A DNA stretch of 64,000 nucleotides from Dama dama (GCF_033118175.1 NC_083694.1:31260108-31324107), one strand, 5' to 3'. Positions 1 to 12,671 are shown, counted from the first letter of the stretch. Notes: a model not told the origin generated them from the letters alone. Made by a program: numbers and translations.

Positions 1-597
1 GGATATAGAATATTCCATGTCTATCTTCCACTCACCTCTTTGCTGCTACTCTGCTCGTGACACAAAATGGATCCTCTTCCACTGGAAAACTGGACAATTT
101 AACCTTATCTTGTTGGAGGAGTTTCACCAAAATTAATGAGATGTTCTTATGTGAAGAGGAAACAGCAATTTTTAACAACAAAACTAGGTTTATTTTTAGA
201 GACACAACTGATTGAAGAAAAAAAAAAATCCTTCTGTACTGAGACATGGCGTACGTGATCTCACCTTATGGGGAGTTTTTAGAAAATTCACTTTAGCTGT
301 GAATTATATAAATGTTTCTGTAAAATACTATTTGGGGAACATAAGAATGTGTTGTTCTTAGCTTTAACTATAAAATCACCTATATTTTCTAACTAATTTT
401 GGCAAGAAGCTTTTGATGTAAAGTAGATGCTTTTGTGAATAAATGTTTTCAGTATGCTTCTTTCAAATTAACACCATCCGCATACAAAGGAGTAAATTCA
501 TCTATTCAATTTATTGACCATCTATTCCATCATAAAAGCTCCATTCTACACAGCTATTCATAGTTTATGAAACACATTTATATGCAGTACTGAATTT
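1..597. other. AT-rich non-coding DNA, nothing recognised
   Basis: A-rich and T-rich filler. The 71-codon minus-strand frame here has no family resemblance and low-complexity composition. Probably intron of SDCCAG8. Confidence 0.6.
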
Positions 598-812
598 ATA
601 TGGGCTTCCCTGATGGTAAAGAATCAGTGGTAAAGAATCAGCCTGTAACACAGAAGACAAGGGTTCAATCCCTGGGTTAGGAAGATCCCCTGGAGAAGGA
701 AATGGCAACCCACTCCAGTGTTCTTTCCTGGGAAATCCCATGGACAGAGGAGCCTGGCAGGCCACAGTCCTTTGAGGTCTCAAGAGTTAGAATAGACTAA
801 GTGACTAAACCA
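598..812 (+). mobile_element. Bov-tA SINE
   Basis: Starts GGGCTTCCCTGATGG and runs through the tRNA-like GGTTCAATCCCTGGGTTAGGAAGATCCCCTGG and the CCATGGACAGAGGAGCCTGGC block to a GACTAAGTGACTAAACCACC tail. It has a short internal duplication of AAAGAATCAG near 619-640. Confidence 0.93.
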
Positions 813-947
813 CCACAAATTTATATGAATTTATATGCTATGACAACTAGAAAACACATAATTGTTGCTTTTATTCCTTTTCATAGAGAAAGATGAAGTA
901 GGTATAGAACAGATAAACATAGGGTAATGATTAGTACAGAACACTTT

Positions 948-1065
948 TTTTTGTATCGAGATATAATTGACACACATTGTATTACTCTCAGGTATACAAC
1001 ATAATGATTTGATACATGTGTATGGACATAATAAGACTTTTAAAGTGAAAGTAGGTCAATAGAAT
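948..1065. repeat. Possible old L1 3'-end fragment
   Basis: TATAATTGACACACATTGTATTACTCTCAGGTATACAACATAATG-like text is the common form seen near the ends of old mammalian L1 copies. Short and diverged. Confidence 0.5.
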
Positions 1066-1985
1066 CAACAGAAGAAATCTCAACAAAGTGTTTTTGTAGA
1101 CTCTAATTCCTCTAATTTCCAATTTAATCCATTTATCCAGATTATTTAGATGACAAAATTAGAATTCCGGGGAGGTCCATTCCTCTTCCATTGGGAGATT
1201 CCCAACACAGGTTTGAATCCTGCCAACTAGAAATCTGCTCCATATTTATAAAAGAACTTTGATTTCTTAGCTACATGCCTAATTTTTCACTATTTGCCAT
1301 TATTATATTCTTCTGTCAGTGGCACGTAATGGTACCTAATAGTTCAGTGGTACCTAAGCAGACCAACTGTAAATAGTAGGTATGAAAGTAAATATCTTTT
1401 ATTGACTAGAGTTATTTTGAAGAAGGTAAATGGTTTGGTTCTTAAACAGGAAAACAAACACATTATACAGAAGACAGAATGGAAAATATCAATCTACAAG
1501 AAGGTCTTCAGCTACAGGCTGCAGGGCTATGCCCTGCCATTCAAATTATGCTGCTTAAACCACTGATCTTAATGAAGGCACCAATGATATGATGATCAAA
1601 TCTGCCTGTGACATAAACCAGAGAGGACTAATTTATTACAGTGAAATGTTAAAACCAGAATCCAAAAGGGTTCAGACAAGCTGACACCATTCATCCAAAC
1701 TAAAATTATCAAATTTCAAAGAGACAAAGGCAAATAATCTGTACTTACTGCCCAATTGTAGGGCAGGACACTTATGCCATTAGAGGTTTTAATTGAATTT
1801 AAACTCACAAAAGTTCACAATGAGACACATTTGATAAACACATAACCCAAGTGATAACTGGCTCTGAAGCTAGATTAATATAAACTTAGATGATAGCTCC
1901 AATTGTATGTACTGCTGAGGTCATACCCAAAATATTTAGTTATCATCATGGCTCTGTAAAGCAACTAGATAAAAAAGAACAACAA
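1066..1985. other. Non-coding DNA, nothing recognised
   Basis: Mixed AT-rich sequence with no convincing repeat or exon. Confidence 0.5.
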
Positions 1986-2294
1986 GGGCCTACTGTATAG
2001 CACAGGAAACTCTGCTCAGTGTTATGTGGCAGCCTGGATGGGAGGGGAGCTTGGGGGAGAATGGATGCATGTATCCACCTGCTGTCCACCTGAAACTGTC
2101 ACATTGTTAGTTGGCTATGGGCGTGCGAAGTTGCGTCAGTCGTTTCCGGCTCTGTGTGACCCTATGGGCTGTAGCCCTCCAGGCACCTTTGTCCATGGGT
2201 TTTCTCCAGGCAAGAATACTGGAGTGGGTTGCCATGTCCTCCTACTTAACTGGCTATACTCCAATATAAAATAAAAAGGTAAAAAAAAAAAAAA
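1986..2294 (+). mobile_element. Cattle L1 3' end interrupted by a SINE
   Basis: Begins with the CTACTGTATAGCACAGGAAACTCTGCTCA text of the cattle L1 3' UTR, continues through GGCAGCCTGGATGGGAGG, and ends CTCCAATATAAAATAAAAAGG followed by an A tract. A reverse SINE is inserted near its end (2119-2249). Confidence 0.8.
2119..2249 (-). mobile_element. Bov-A SINE nested in L1 3' end
   Basis: Reverse-orientation monomer (CAGTCGTTTCCGGCTCTGTG through CTGGAGTGGGTTGCCATG). The L1 text TGGCTAT occurs on both sides (2112-2118 and about 2250-2257), which reads as a 7-bp target duplication. Confidence 0.85.
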
Positions 2295-2419
2295 AGACAT
2301 GATTTTTAAAAATATAAATAGAATACAGTCAGGAGGCAGAATTGACAGTAGAGAATGTGAATAATAATAGTAACATTAGTATAAAAATAATAATTATTAA
2401 TAGCTATGGATCACTTTAA

Positions 2420-2637
2420 GAGCTTCTCTGGTGGCTCAGTGGTAAAAATCTGCCTGCCACTGCAGGAGATGTAGGAGGCTTGCTTGGGTTCCATCCCTGG
2501 GTCAGGAAGATTCCCTGCAGAAGGAAACGGCAACCCACTCCATTATTCTTGCCAGGAGAATCCCATGGACATAGGAGGCTGGCGGCCTACAATCCATGGG
2601 GTCGCAAAGAGTCAGACACAACTTAGCAACTAAACAA
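2420..2637 (+). mobile_element. Bov-tA SINE
   Basis: CTTCTCTGGTGGCTCAGTGG at the head, CCCTGGGTCAGGAAGATTCCC in the middle, GAGTCAGACACAACTTAGC at the tail. Confidence 0.93.
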
Positions 2638-2659
2638 CCATAGATCATTTGTTAATGTC

Positions 2660-2800
2660 ATGTCCTGGGCTATGAGATTACCTCAAGGTTTGTACAAAAC
2701 CCCCAAAAGTGGTAATTTTATCTATCCTCATTTTACATGTAAGACAAAAAGGCTGGGACATAGTATTAATAATTTGACCAAGTTCACCAGATAATATTAT
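2660..2800 (+). repeat. Possible MIR SINE
   Basis: TTTTATCTATCCTCATTTTACATG followed by GACCAAGTTCACCAGA resembles the MIR core and tail. Diverged. Confidence 0.5.
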
Positions 2801-2837
2801 AGATATTAAGGTAAGAATTTGACTTTAGCCTATCTAC

Positions 2838-3549
2838 TTTCAGGGTCTGAACTTCTGGCTACCTAACCACCCACCTATCCAGTTACTGTGACCCTAACTG
2901 CATGCTAGGCACTGAAGCCCTGGAATACAAAAGAGGATGTGACAAGTAAGAGAATCTGACTTCAAACTTACATTCCAATGAAAGAGACAGATTTTTTTTT
3001 AAGTAAAAAAAAAATCATAAAAAGTTGTAAGTTTCATGACAGAAACAAACAAGGTACTTTGAGAGAATAATAGGGTGGTGTGCAACAGGATATATGTTAA
3101 TAGAGAAGTGAAAACATTTAAGTGGAAACCAAAGAAAGAGAAAGAGTTGGTTAAGCACAGGAAGAGTGAAGAAGAACAGAAAAGGTCAATGTTTGTCCAA
3201 AGGCCTTGACATCTTTGAGAAACTAAAGGAAAACTATGAGGCTCGAGTGAATGAAGACAGGAAGAATAGATAAGGGTAGGTATTAAGACAGTTGGTGATC
3301 AGATTACACAGGGTGTGGTAAACTATTTAAAAAAAAAGTTTGGATTTATGTTTCTAAATGCAAATGGGAAAATATCTCAATCTGTTAAATGGAAGAACAC
3401 TGATTCAATTCACAGTTTGTCTTTGCTAGTGTGTTATATACATATTGAAGGGGACCGACTTCATGAAACTAACATTGTGGCAAGATAACAAACACAATAA
3501 ATGGGTAAGATATAGAGTACAATAAAGCAGAAAGGGGAAAGAGTGTACT
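2838..3549. other. Non-coding DNA with A/T tracts
   Basis: Contains a fragment like the old repeat described at 3550 (CATGCTAGGCACTGAAGCCCTGG near 2900). The rest is not recognised. Confidence 0.45.
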
Positions 3550-4031
3550 GGAGGAATGGTATACAATTTAAAATAAGGTGGTCAGGGATGGGCTCACAGA
3601 GATCATATCAAAGCAATTATTTGCTGGGTAGTGATTAAGCTAGTGATCCATAAGGTTATCAGGCACAACAGTGGTCCAGGCAAAGGGAATAGAAAGACAA
3701 AGGCCCTGAATAGGATTGTGTATCTGATGTGTTTGAGGAACAGCAAGGAAGCCAGTGTGACTAGAGCAGACCAAAGGAGGAGAAAAATAGGAGATGAGGG
3801 GCAGAGAGGTTAACTAAAGGGAGGGACTTTGCAGCATCTTATAGATCAACTGTGGAAACTTTGCCTTTCCATATCTGAGGTAGGGAATCATTGGTAGTTG
3901 CAATCAGAAGAGGGACAGTATTTGACACAGATTTTAACAGATCCCTCTGTCCATAAAGGGATTAAAGTGGGTTGAAGCAGGAAAAAAAGGAAGCCAATTA
4001 GGACAGTACTTCAATAACACCTGTAAAGATG
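3550..4031 (+). repeat. Old interspersed repeat, family not named
   Basis: Text such as GGCAAAGGGAATAGAAAGACAAAGGCCCTGAATAGG, then AACAGCAAGGAAGCCAGTGTGACTAGAGCAG, is characteristic of an old repeat found across mammals. It resumes after the BovB insertion at 4968-5040 (GGTAGCAGTGG-like text). A 60-codon ORF in it is chance. Confidence 0.5.
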
Positions 4032-4967
4032 GACATGGAACAACAGACTGGTTCCAGATCAGGAAAGGAGTACATCAAGGCTGTATGTTGTCACCTTGCT
4101 TATTTAACTTATATGCAGAGTATATCATGTGAAATGCCAGACTGGATGAAGCACAAGCAGGAATCATGACTGCTGGGAGAAATATTAATAACCTCAGATA
4201 TGCAGATGATATCACATGTATGTCAGAAAGCAAAGAAGAACTAAAGAACCTCTTGATGAAAGGGAAACAGGAGAGTGAAAAAGTTGGCTTAAAACTCAAC
4301 ATTCAGAAAACTAAGATCATGGCACCTGGTCCCATCACTTCATGGCAAATAGATGGGGAAACAATGGAAACAGTGACAGACTTTATTTTTGAGGGCTCCA
4401 AAATCACTGCAGATGGTGACTGCAGCCATGAAATTAAAAGACACTTGCTGCTTGGAAGAAAAGTTATGACCAACCTAGACAGCATATTAAAAAGCAGAGA
4501 TATTACTTTGCCAACAAAGGTCTGTCTAGGCAAATCTATGGTTTTTCCAACAGTCATGTATGGATGTGAGAGTTGGACTATAAAGAAAGCTGAGCATCAA
4601 AGAATTGATGCTTTTGAACTGTGGTGTTGAAGACTCTTGAGAGTCCCTAGGACTGCAAGGAGATCAAACCAGTCGATCCTAAGGGAAATCAGTCCTGAGT
4701 ATTCATTGGAAGGACTAATGCTGAAGCTGAAACTCCAACAATTTGACCATCTGATGCAAAGAACTGACTCATTGGAAAAGACCCTGATGCTGGGAAGATT
4801 GAAGGTGGGAGGAGAATGGGATGAGACGGTTGGATGGCATCACCAACTCAATGGACATGGGTTTGAATAAACTCCAGGAGTTGGTGATGGACAAGAACGC
4901 CTGGCCTGCTGCAGTCCACGGGGTCACAAAGAGTCAGACACGACTGAGACTAAACTGAACTGAACTG
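4032..4967 (+). mobile_element. BovB LINE, 5'-truncated
   Basis: RTE-clade non-LTR retrotransposon. A 154-codon frame (4166-4630) carries the reverse transcriptase palm motif YADD (4199-4210) and the region up to WTIKKAEHQRI, then a stop replaces the next Trp codon. The 3' end is the usual ACTGAACTGAACTG tail. AAAGATG at 4025-4031 and 4968-4974 is a clean 7-bp target duplication, so both ends are fixed. It entered an older repeat. Confidence 0.95.
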
Positions 4968-5044
4968 AAAGATGACAGTACTCTGAACTAGAGCATAGCA
5001 GTGGATATACTGGAAGAAGATATATGGGTGGCAAGTAAGCTTCT

Positions 5045-5160
5045 GTAAAGATATTTAATATCACTAAACATTAGGGAAATGCAAATTGAAGCCACAATGA
5101 AATACCATTATACACTTACCAGGAATGGCAGCATATAAAAAGACTGATCAAACACTTTAA
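5045..5160 (+). mobile_element. L1 fragment
   Basis: AATATCACTAAACATTAGGGAAATGCAAATTGAAGCCACAATGAAATACCATTATACACTTACCAGGAATGGC matches the well-conserved L1 3' ORF2/UTR text, also seen at 7290-7370. Confidence 0.75.
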
Positions 5161-5246
5161 ATAAATATAATTGCTGAAATATAAATATCATTATAAAAGA
5201 AGTTATTTTCACTCTGAATTTAAAACTTTCTAATTAAACTTATCTC

Positions 5247-7035
5247 TTCAAGAAAATTAGAGATACCAAGGGAACATTTCATGCAAAGATGGGCACAATA
5301 TAGGACAGATACAGTATGGAACTACCAGAAGCAGATGATATATTAAGAGGAGATGGCAAGAATACACAGAAGAAATATACAAAAAAGATCGTAATGACCC
5401 AGATAACCACAGTATTCTTGCCTGGAGAATCTCATGGACAGAGGAGCCTGGCAGGCTACAGTCCATGGGGTCACAAGACTCGCTAAGACATGACTTAGCA
5501 ACTAAACCACCACCAACCACACTGGTGTGACCACTCAACTAGAGCTAGACATCCTGGAGTGCAAAGTCAAGTGGGCTTTAGGAAGCATCACTACGAACAA
5601 AGCTAGTGGAGGTGATGGAGTTCCAGTTGAGCTATTTCAAATCCTAAAAGATGATGCTATGAAAGTGCTGCACTCATTATGCCAGCAAATTTAGAAAACT
5701 TAGCAGTGGCCACAAGACTACAAACGGTCAGTTTTCATTCTAATCCCAAAGAAAGAAAATGCCAAAGAATGTTCAAACTGCTGCACAATTGCACTCATCT
5801 CACACACCAGCAAAGTAAAGTTCAAAATTCTCCAAGTCAGGCTTCAACAGTACCTACGTGAAGTGAGAACTTCCAGATGTTCAAGCTGGATTTAGAAAAG
5901 ACTAAGGAACCAGAGATCGAATTGCCAACATCCGTTGGACCATAGAAAAAGCAAGAGAATTTCAGAAAAACATCTACTTCTCTTTCACTGAGTATGACTT
6001 TGACTGTGTGGATCACAAGAAACTGTGGAAAATTCTTCAAGATATGGCAATACCAGACCACCTTACCCGCCGCCTGAGAAACCTGTATGCAGGTCAAGAA
6101 GAAGAGTTAGAATCAGACATGGGACCACGGACTGGTTCCAAATTGGGAAAGAAGTACGTTAAGGCTGCATATTATCACCCTACTTATTTAACTTATATGC
6201 AGATTACATCACGGGAAATGCCGGGCTGGATGAAGCACAAGCTAGAATCAAGATTTCCAGGAGAAATATCAATAACCTCAGACATGAAAATGACATCACC
6301 CTTATGACAGAAAGTGAAGAGGAACTGAAGGACCTCTTGGTGAAAGCGAAAGAGAAGCATGAAAAAGCTGGGTTAAAAACATTCAAAACATTCATGGCAC
6401 CTGGTCCTATCACTTCATGGCAAATAGATGGGGAAAAAAGGAAACATTGAGAGACTTTATTTTCTTGGGCTCCAAAATCACTGTAGACGGTGATAGCAGC
6501 TATGAATTAAAAGACGCTTGTTCCTTGGAAGAAAAGCTATGACAAACCTAGACAGTTTATTAAAAAGTAGAGACATTACTTTGCTGACAAAGGTCCATAT
6601 AGTCAAAGCTATGGTTTTTCCAGTAGTCATGTATAGATGTGAGAGTTGGACCATAAAGAAGGCTGAGAGCGAAAGAATTGATGCTCTTGAACTGTGGTGT
6701 TGGAGAAGACTCTTGAGAATCCCTTGGACTGCAAGGAGATCAAACCTGTCAGTCCTAAAGGTAACCAATCCTGAATATTCATCAGAAGGACTGATGCTGA
6801 AGCTCCAATACTTTGGCCACCTGATGTAGAGACAACTCATTAGAAAAGACCCTGATGCTGGGAAAGATTGAAGGCAGGAGAAGGGGATGACAGAGGACAA
6901 GATGGTTGGATGGCATCACCGACTCAATGGACATGAATGAACAAGCTCTGGGAGATGATGAAGGACAAGGAAGCCTGGTGTGCTGCAGTCCATGGGGTCA
7001 CAAAGAGTTGGACATGACTGAGCAACTGAACACAA
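5247..7035 (+). mobile_element. BovB LINE, longer copy, decayed
   Basis: Covers the linker after the endonuclease (GAAAATTAGAGATACCAAGGGAACATTTCATGC), most of the reverse transcriptase and the 3' end (GACATGACTGAGCAACTGAA). Frames are broken: the YADD region near 6277 reads as a degraded motif and several stops occur. A SINE sits inside at about 5411-5517. Confidence 0.93.
5411..5517 (+). mobile_element. Bov-tA SINE 3' part nested in BovB
   Basis: CAGTATTCTTGCCTGGAGAATC through GACATGACTTAGCAACTAAACCACC. The BovB text AACCAC occurs on both sides, suggesting a target duplication. It lacks the tRNA-like half. Confidence 0.8.
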
Positions 7036-8045
7036 TTAAACTTAAAAGCTTTTGCATAGCAAAAGAAGTCATTGACAAAGCTTGACAAAAAGACAAACTA
7101 CTGAATGGGAGAAAATATTTGGAAATGATATGACAAATATGAAATTAATATCCAACATATATAAATAGTTCATACAGCTCAACATCAAAAAAGCAAACAA
7201 CAGAATTTTTAAAAATGGGCAGAACCTAATAGACATTTTCCAAAGAGTAAATGCAGATGGCCAAGAAGCACATGAAAAGATGCTCCACATTGCTAATCAT
7301 CATGGAAATGCAAATCAAAACCACCATGAGATATCACCTCACATCTGTCAGAATGGCTATAATCAAAAAGCCTGTAGATAACAAATATTAGTAACAATGT
7401 GGAGCAAAGGGAACCCTTGTATATTGGATGGTGGGAGTGTAAGTTGGTGGAGCCACTAAGGAAAACTGTATGGAGGTTTCTCAAAAAGCTTAAACTGGAA
7501 CTACCATATGATTCAGCAATTCTACTCCTGGGTATATATCCAAAAAGCAAAAACAGAAACACTAATTCGAAAAGACCCATGTACCTCAACATCCACAGAA
7601 ACATTATTTACAATTGCCAAGACATGAGAACAACTTAAGTCTCCAGCAATAGATGAAAAGATAGAGAAGATGTGGTGTACATATACAATAGAGTACTACT
7701 CAGGCATAAAAAAGAGTGAAATTTGATGGACATAGAGGGCATTATGCTAAGTAAAATAACATAGAGAAAACAAGTATGATATCACTTATATGTGGAATCT
7801 AAAAAATATAACAAACTAACAAATATAACATAAAAGAATCAGACTCACAGATAATAAACCACTAGGGAATAAACAAGTGGTTACCAGTAGTGGGGAGCAA
7901 CACAGGAATAGGGGAGTGGGAGGGACAAACTATTGAATGTAAGATAGGCTCAAGGAAGTATTATACAACATGGGAAATAAAGCCAGTATTTTGTAATAAC
8001 TGTAAATGGGAAGTAACCTTTTGAAATTGTATTAAAAAACTTTCT
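7036..8045 (+). mobile_element. L1 fragment, ORF2 C-terminus to 3' UTR
   Basis: Begins AATTAAACTTAAAAGCTTTTGCATAGC (ORF2 end), continues through the GGAAATGCAAATCAAAACCACCATGAGATATCACC block and the GTGGAATCTAAAAAATATAAC 3' UTR. All frames are broken. Joined head-on to the BovB end at 7035. Confidence 0.88.
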
Positions 8046-8108
8046 GCCTGATATAGCACAACAAAGATGAACTAGGAGTTAGAGGATCTGTCAACTAGTT
8101 TAGGCACG

Positions 8109-8356
8109 ATTAATTATTTGGGCTTCCCAGGTGGCGCTGGTAGTAAAGAAACTGCCTGCCAATGTAGGAGACATGAGACATGGGTTTGATACCTGGGTCA
8201 GGAGGTATCCATGCCCCTGGAGGCAGGCATGGCAACCCACTTGAGTATTCTTGCATGGAGTATCCCATGGACAGAGGAGCCTGGTGGGCTACAGACCATA
8301 TGGTTGCAAAGACTGAGACATGACTGAAGTGACTTAGCACATGTGCATTAATTATT
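8109..8356 (+). mobile_element. Bov-tA SINE with intact target duplication
   Basis: SINE body about 8120-8345. ATTAATTATTT flanks it at 8109-8119 and 8346-8356, an 11-bp target duplication with no mismatch, so this is a fairly young insertion. Confidence 0.95.
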
Positions 8357-8689
8357 TAAAATTCTTTAGCTCATTTAGGCATTAATTTATTCAGTCATTC
8401 AACTAGCAGATAAAACTTGTAGTAGGCCTTCTTTGTGCTGGATACTAGAGAGACAATGATGAATGAGATATGGACTCTGACTTTGTCGTGTACGGACATT
8501 TCTGGCAAATGATAGCTTTCCTGGGCTCGGTTGTCTCTCCTCATCTCTTATGCCTCCTCTTGCCTTCAGGTATATATAGAACAAACAGTGTCTTTGCATA
8601 TTTTATCCATTTTGCTGAATGACCTTCCATTCCCACTCTTTTTTCTCCTCCAGACTATGTTGAAATATGGATTTTATGGTAGAATCTTT

Positions 8690-10010
8690 TTTATAACAAC
8701 TTTATTGACATAATTCACATACAATTCCTCCATTAAAGTATATCATTGAATGTGTTTTAGTATATTCATAGAGGTGGGCAACCATCACCTTGACCAATTT
8801 TAGAACATTTTTTCACGCCAAAAGAAAGTCCATACCCATTAGCAGTACTCCCCATTTGCCTTCAATCCACTCAATCCAAGCATCTACTAATCTTTCTGTC
8901 TCTATAGATGTGCCTATTCTGGATATTTCATGTAAATGGAATCGTACAATATGCTGTCTCTTGTGACTAACTTCTTCCACTATGTGTAATATTTTCAGGG
9001 TTCAACCATGTTGTAGAATGTATCAGCACCTCATTCCTTTTTATTGCCAACATATAGCTGTATAGATACAGATAATCACATTTTATTTATCCTTTTATTA
9101 GTTGAAAAACATTTGGGTTATTAGTTTGTGGCTATTATGAGTAATGCTACTATAAACACTCATGAACATGTTTTTACATGGACATGTTTCATTTCTATGG
9201 GGTATATATGTAGTAGCAGAATTATTGGTCATATGGAAACCTTAAGCTGAAACTTTTGAGAAACCATCAGACTATTTCCCAAAGCAGCTGCACAGCTTAT
9301 AATTCTGCCAGTAATATATGTCATTCCAATTTCTCCACATCCTTGTTGACACTTGTTATTATCTATCTTTTTGATTATGGCCATCCTAGCAGATGTGAAG
9401 TAGTATCTCATTTTTGGTTTGATTTGCATTTCTCTGACAGCTAATGATGACGAGCATCTTTCCATGTGTTTATTTGCCATTTGTACATCTTCTTTGGAAA
9501 AACATCTATTAAGATGCTTTGCCTGATTTTGAATTGGGTTTTTATTATTAAATTGTAAGCCTGCTTTATATATTCTAGAAACAAGTCTCGTATCAGATAG
9601 GTGATTTGTAAAAATTTTCTCCCATTCTGTGGGTTTTCTTGCCACTATCTTGATGATGTCCTCTGAAGCACATAAGTTTTTAATTTTGATGATATCCAAT
9701 TTATCTTTTTTTTTCTGCTGTTGCTTATGCTTTTAGTGTCCTATCCAAAAAGTCATTGCCTAGTCCAAGTTCACAAAGATTTATGTCAATGTCTTCTTGT
9801 AAGAATTTTATAAGTTTAGCTCTTACATTCAGGTATTTCATCTACTTTGAATTTACTTTTACATATAGTAAAAGGTAGGGGCCCAACTGCATTCTTTTAC
9901 ACCTGGATATCCAGTTTTCCCAGCATCATTTGTTGAAAACCTGTATGTCATCCATTGAATTGTATTATCCATGTTGAAAACTGACTGACTGTTGTGTAAA
10001 ATATTTTTGA
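8690..10010 (-). mobile_element. L1 fragment, reverse
   Basis: Reverse-strand L1: AACAACTTTATTGACATAATTCACATAC (3' UTR) near 8695, then the GTGTTTATTTGCCATTTGTACATCTTC block near 9465 and ORF2 C-terminal text to about 9985. The 156-codon minus ORF (9229-9699) is L1 ORF2 remnant (KNLCASEDIIKI, PTEWEKIFTNHLSD). Confidence 0.9.
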
Positions 10011-11449
10011 ACCCTCTCCTACCACAGTAAGCTACCTTTCACTCAGCCCTCATCTCATCACAGTTAATGGTCTCACCAGACTATAAGAGTTGTGTGAGTA
10101 ATAAATATATTTTGTTTCTCAATGCAGCCCCAGTGCCTATTTGTTAGTGACACCTGATAAGTTACCAGTACTAATAGTTAAATAAATGGATTCATTAAAA
10201 TGAATGAGAGGCAGTCACTCTCAGCTCACTCACAGCCTAATCATTTCTGAAATGAAGGGGCCAGACTAACATTGAGTCTTATTGATTCTCAGTGCCCATC
10301 AAACTATTGCCCCTTATTATCTGATGTCCTCCCTTTGATCCTTCATATGTAGCCACTGAAACAAGGGAGACAAAAGATAAAAATTACCTTCATGAATTTT
10401 ATTGCAATGTGGTTAGAAAGCATGGTCTGAAAAATGCCAAGCTATATGAAGTTACTCTCAACAATCAGCAATGGTTGAGGGAAATGGGAGTGGAGAAGAG
10501 GAATGACAGCAGTTACAGTTTTAGAAAATCCATGATTATGGATCCCTCCTGAAAATACTGATGGAATATAATGATGGATCTGTGGTTATGTTGGCCCCTT
10601 CTGAGTTATAATTGAATGTGAAACTGAGTAAGTAGAGGTAAGTAAGTAGAGGTGAAAGCCTAGTTATTCTTAGTATGACTTTAGAATGCCTTGTAAAATC
10701 TTTCTCATTTTCTCTTCCTACTTTGTTTTTCTTTTCCTCTTTTCTTGTTTTTATAACTGGAATAACTCAAGGTTCCTTTGTTCTCTCCTGGCTGATGAGG
10801 TAAGTCAAAGATATTCCAAATTCAGCATTTAGAGACTTCAGGCTCTGCTCAAGAAAACCCTGTTTATCAGTAAGTCATACTTCTTATATTACATATTAGT
10901 GAAAAAAAAGAAAAATATATATATATAAAATAGACACATACACTCATACATTATCTATACATATACACACACAAAGATATATTTATAGATTTTTAATACA
11001 TAAATAGATATTTGATCCATCCATTTACCTTAACTCCCCTTTTAGATCAAAACATATCTGGCTCTTGATATATAAACCCTTAAACAGCTTCAATTACTAT
11101 GCACATAGTGGACTTTCAGTTACTTAGGGAAAAAATACTGTCCCAGCCCTATTCTTTTGTGATAAACTTAAGTGTAGAGGTAAGTTGAAAATGACAGCCT
11201 AAAGATTCTAATTCAAATTAGGATATGACAGTTACCTCTCAGTATGAGATTACCATATTAAGTAAGTCAGACAGATAAAGATAAACATTATACCATTTAA
11301 ATGCAGAATTTAAAAACATGATACAAATGAACTTATTTACAAAACAGATTCATGGACAAAGAAAACAAATTTATGGTTTCCAAAGGGGAAAGGTGAGCGC
11401 GTGCTCGGTGGTTTAGGTTAGGGCTTAGTTAAGCTTAGCTTAGTTTAGC
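10011..11449. other. Non-coding DNA, AT-rich microsatellite at 10905-10990
   Basis: No exon or clear repeat apart from an imperfect (AT/ATAC)n run with A-rich head at about 10905-10990 and duplicated AAGTAGAGGT near 10629-10652. Confidence 0.55.
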
Positions 11450-11475
11450 ACTAAGCACTAAGCTTAGTGCTTAGT
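11450..11475. repeat. Perfect 26-bp palindrome in TTAG-rich repeat
   Basis: ACTAAGCACTAAG followed by its exact reverse complement. It lies in a TTAG-rich run (11411-11475) at the 5' side of a reverse Bov-tA SINE. Confidence 0.9.
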
Positions 11476-11640
11476 CGGTTTAGTATCCGACTCTTTGCGA
11501 CCCTTTGGACTGTAGCCTGCCAAGCTCCTCTGTCCATGGGATTTTTCAGGTAAGAATACTGCAGTGGGTTGCCATTTCCTCCTCCAGGGGATCTTCCCAA
11601 CCCAGGGATCGAACCCACGTCTCTTACATCTCCTGCATAT
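11476..11640 (-). mobile_element. Bov-tA SINE, reverse
   Basis: CCGACTCTTTGCGACCCTTTGGACTGTAGCC through GATCTTCCCAACCCAGGGATCGAACCC to CATCTCCTGCAT. Confidence 0.92.
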
Positions 11641-12639
11641 GCTTTATATGTAGAAGTATGTACATTTTTATGTACATATGTGAATTCTCTAAGAGAATTA
11701 AAAATCTGTTCTTGTTCTGATGATTAAAAAATCAAAGAACAAAAAATATCATATTCTAGGTCATCTAGATCTAGTATTACCATAGCATTTCCTTCCATGG
11801 CTCTGTTTATGAGATAGCACAAAGGAAAAACTGAAACTTAAAGCATCAACTATTAATGCCACGTCTCAAGGGGTTACCAATTTGTTCCTGAGGGTCAAGG
11901 GTTCACATAGATACAAAACCCTGGCTGAGAGTATTTAATTCTGCGGGCTTCCTGAAGAGTGACTTCTCTGCCAAAATACTGTTGAGAAGTTTGCTATTGC
12001 CTAAAATCTTTCCTATAGAACTTCATTCTTAATTCAGAGTATATCTTTAATTCTTACTGCAGGTTAACTGATGTCTATCTTGTAACTTAATTCAACTGTT
12101 TAAAGGCTAGACATTTTATTGCTGTAGCATTCATCATAATGAAAAGAATATAATCTAAGGCCGATAATAGTGAAAAGTTCATTCTTATCATAACAGAAAT
12201 GTCATTTTTATAAATCAGAGAGAATGGCAAGTTTGGAATAACACTTGAGACTGCACATAATTTTATTGACTTTATTAATACTTAATTCATAATTAAGAAT
12301 AGCAGAAATATATTTATGTTTCTGGAAACATGGGCATTCAAGACATAAAGAAAATTTAACTTTCACTTAGCCAAGCTTCTCACTTTACTGGGAAAGAAAA
12401 TGAGGCTCTCAGAGGTTTGCTCAGGAAGTTAGGTGAAAAGTCAAATCAGGAAGTCAATCAAGTCTTTGGACTCACACTCCACAGCTAAAATAATACGCTG
12501 TACACTCTGTGTTTCGCCTTCCATTATCAGCCATGTGGAAATGTTCTACAAATCATTAAGGTTTCTTATTTCTAGACAACTCATCCTACTCAATTCTAAC
12601 ACTATTTTTAAAGTAGGAGTACACTTTGGTTTTAAACAA
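11641..12639. other. Non-coding DNA holding one copy of a local duplicate
   Basis: Mostly unrecognised. The stretch 11966-12060 has a second diverged copy at 12853-12945. Confidence 0.5.
11966..12060 (+). repeat. Diverged duplicate segment, copy A
   Basis: Contains CCAAAATACTGTTGAGAAG, then TGCCTAAAATCTTTCC and TTCTTAATTCAGAGTA. The same blocks in the same order occur at 12853-12945. Not recognised as a named repeat. Confidence 0.85.
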
Positions 12640-12671
12640 TACTTTTTATTTATTTATGTTTGGCTATAGTG

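Noticed and set aside
598..812. tRNA genes suggested by GGTTCGATCCCTGG-type B boxes throughout the window
   Set aside because: All belong to tRNA-derived SINEs, with no intact cloverleaf.
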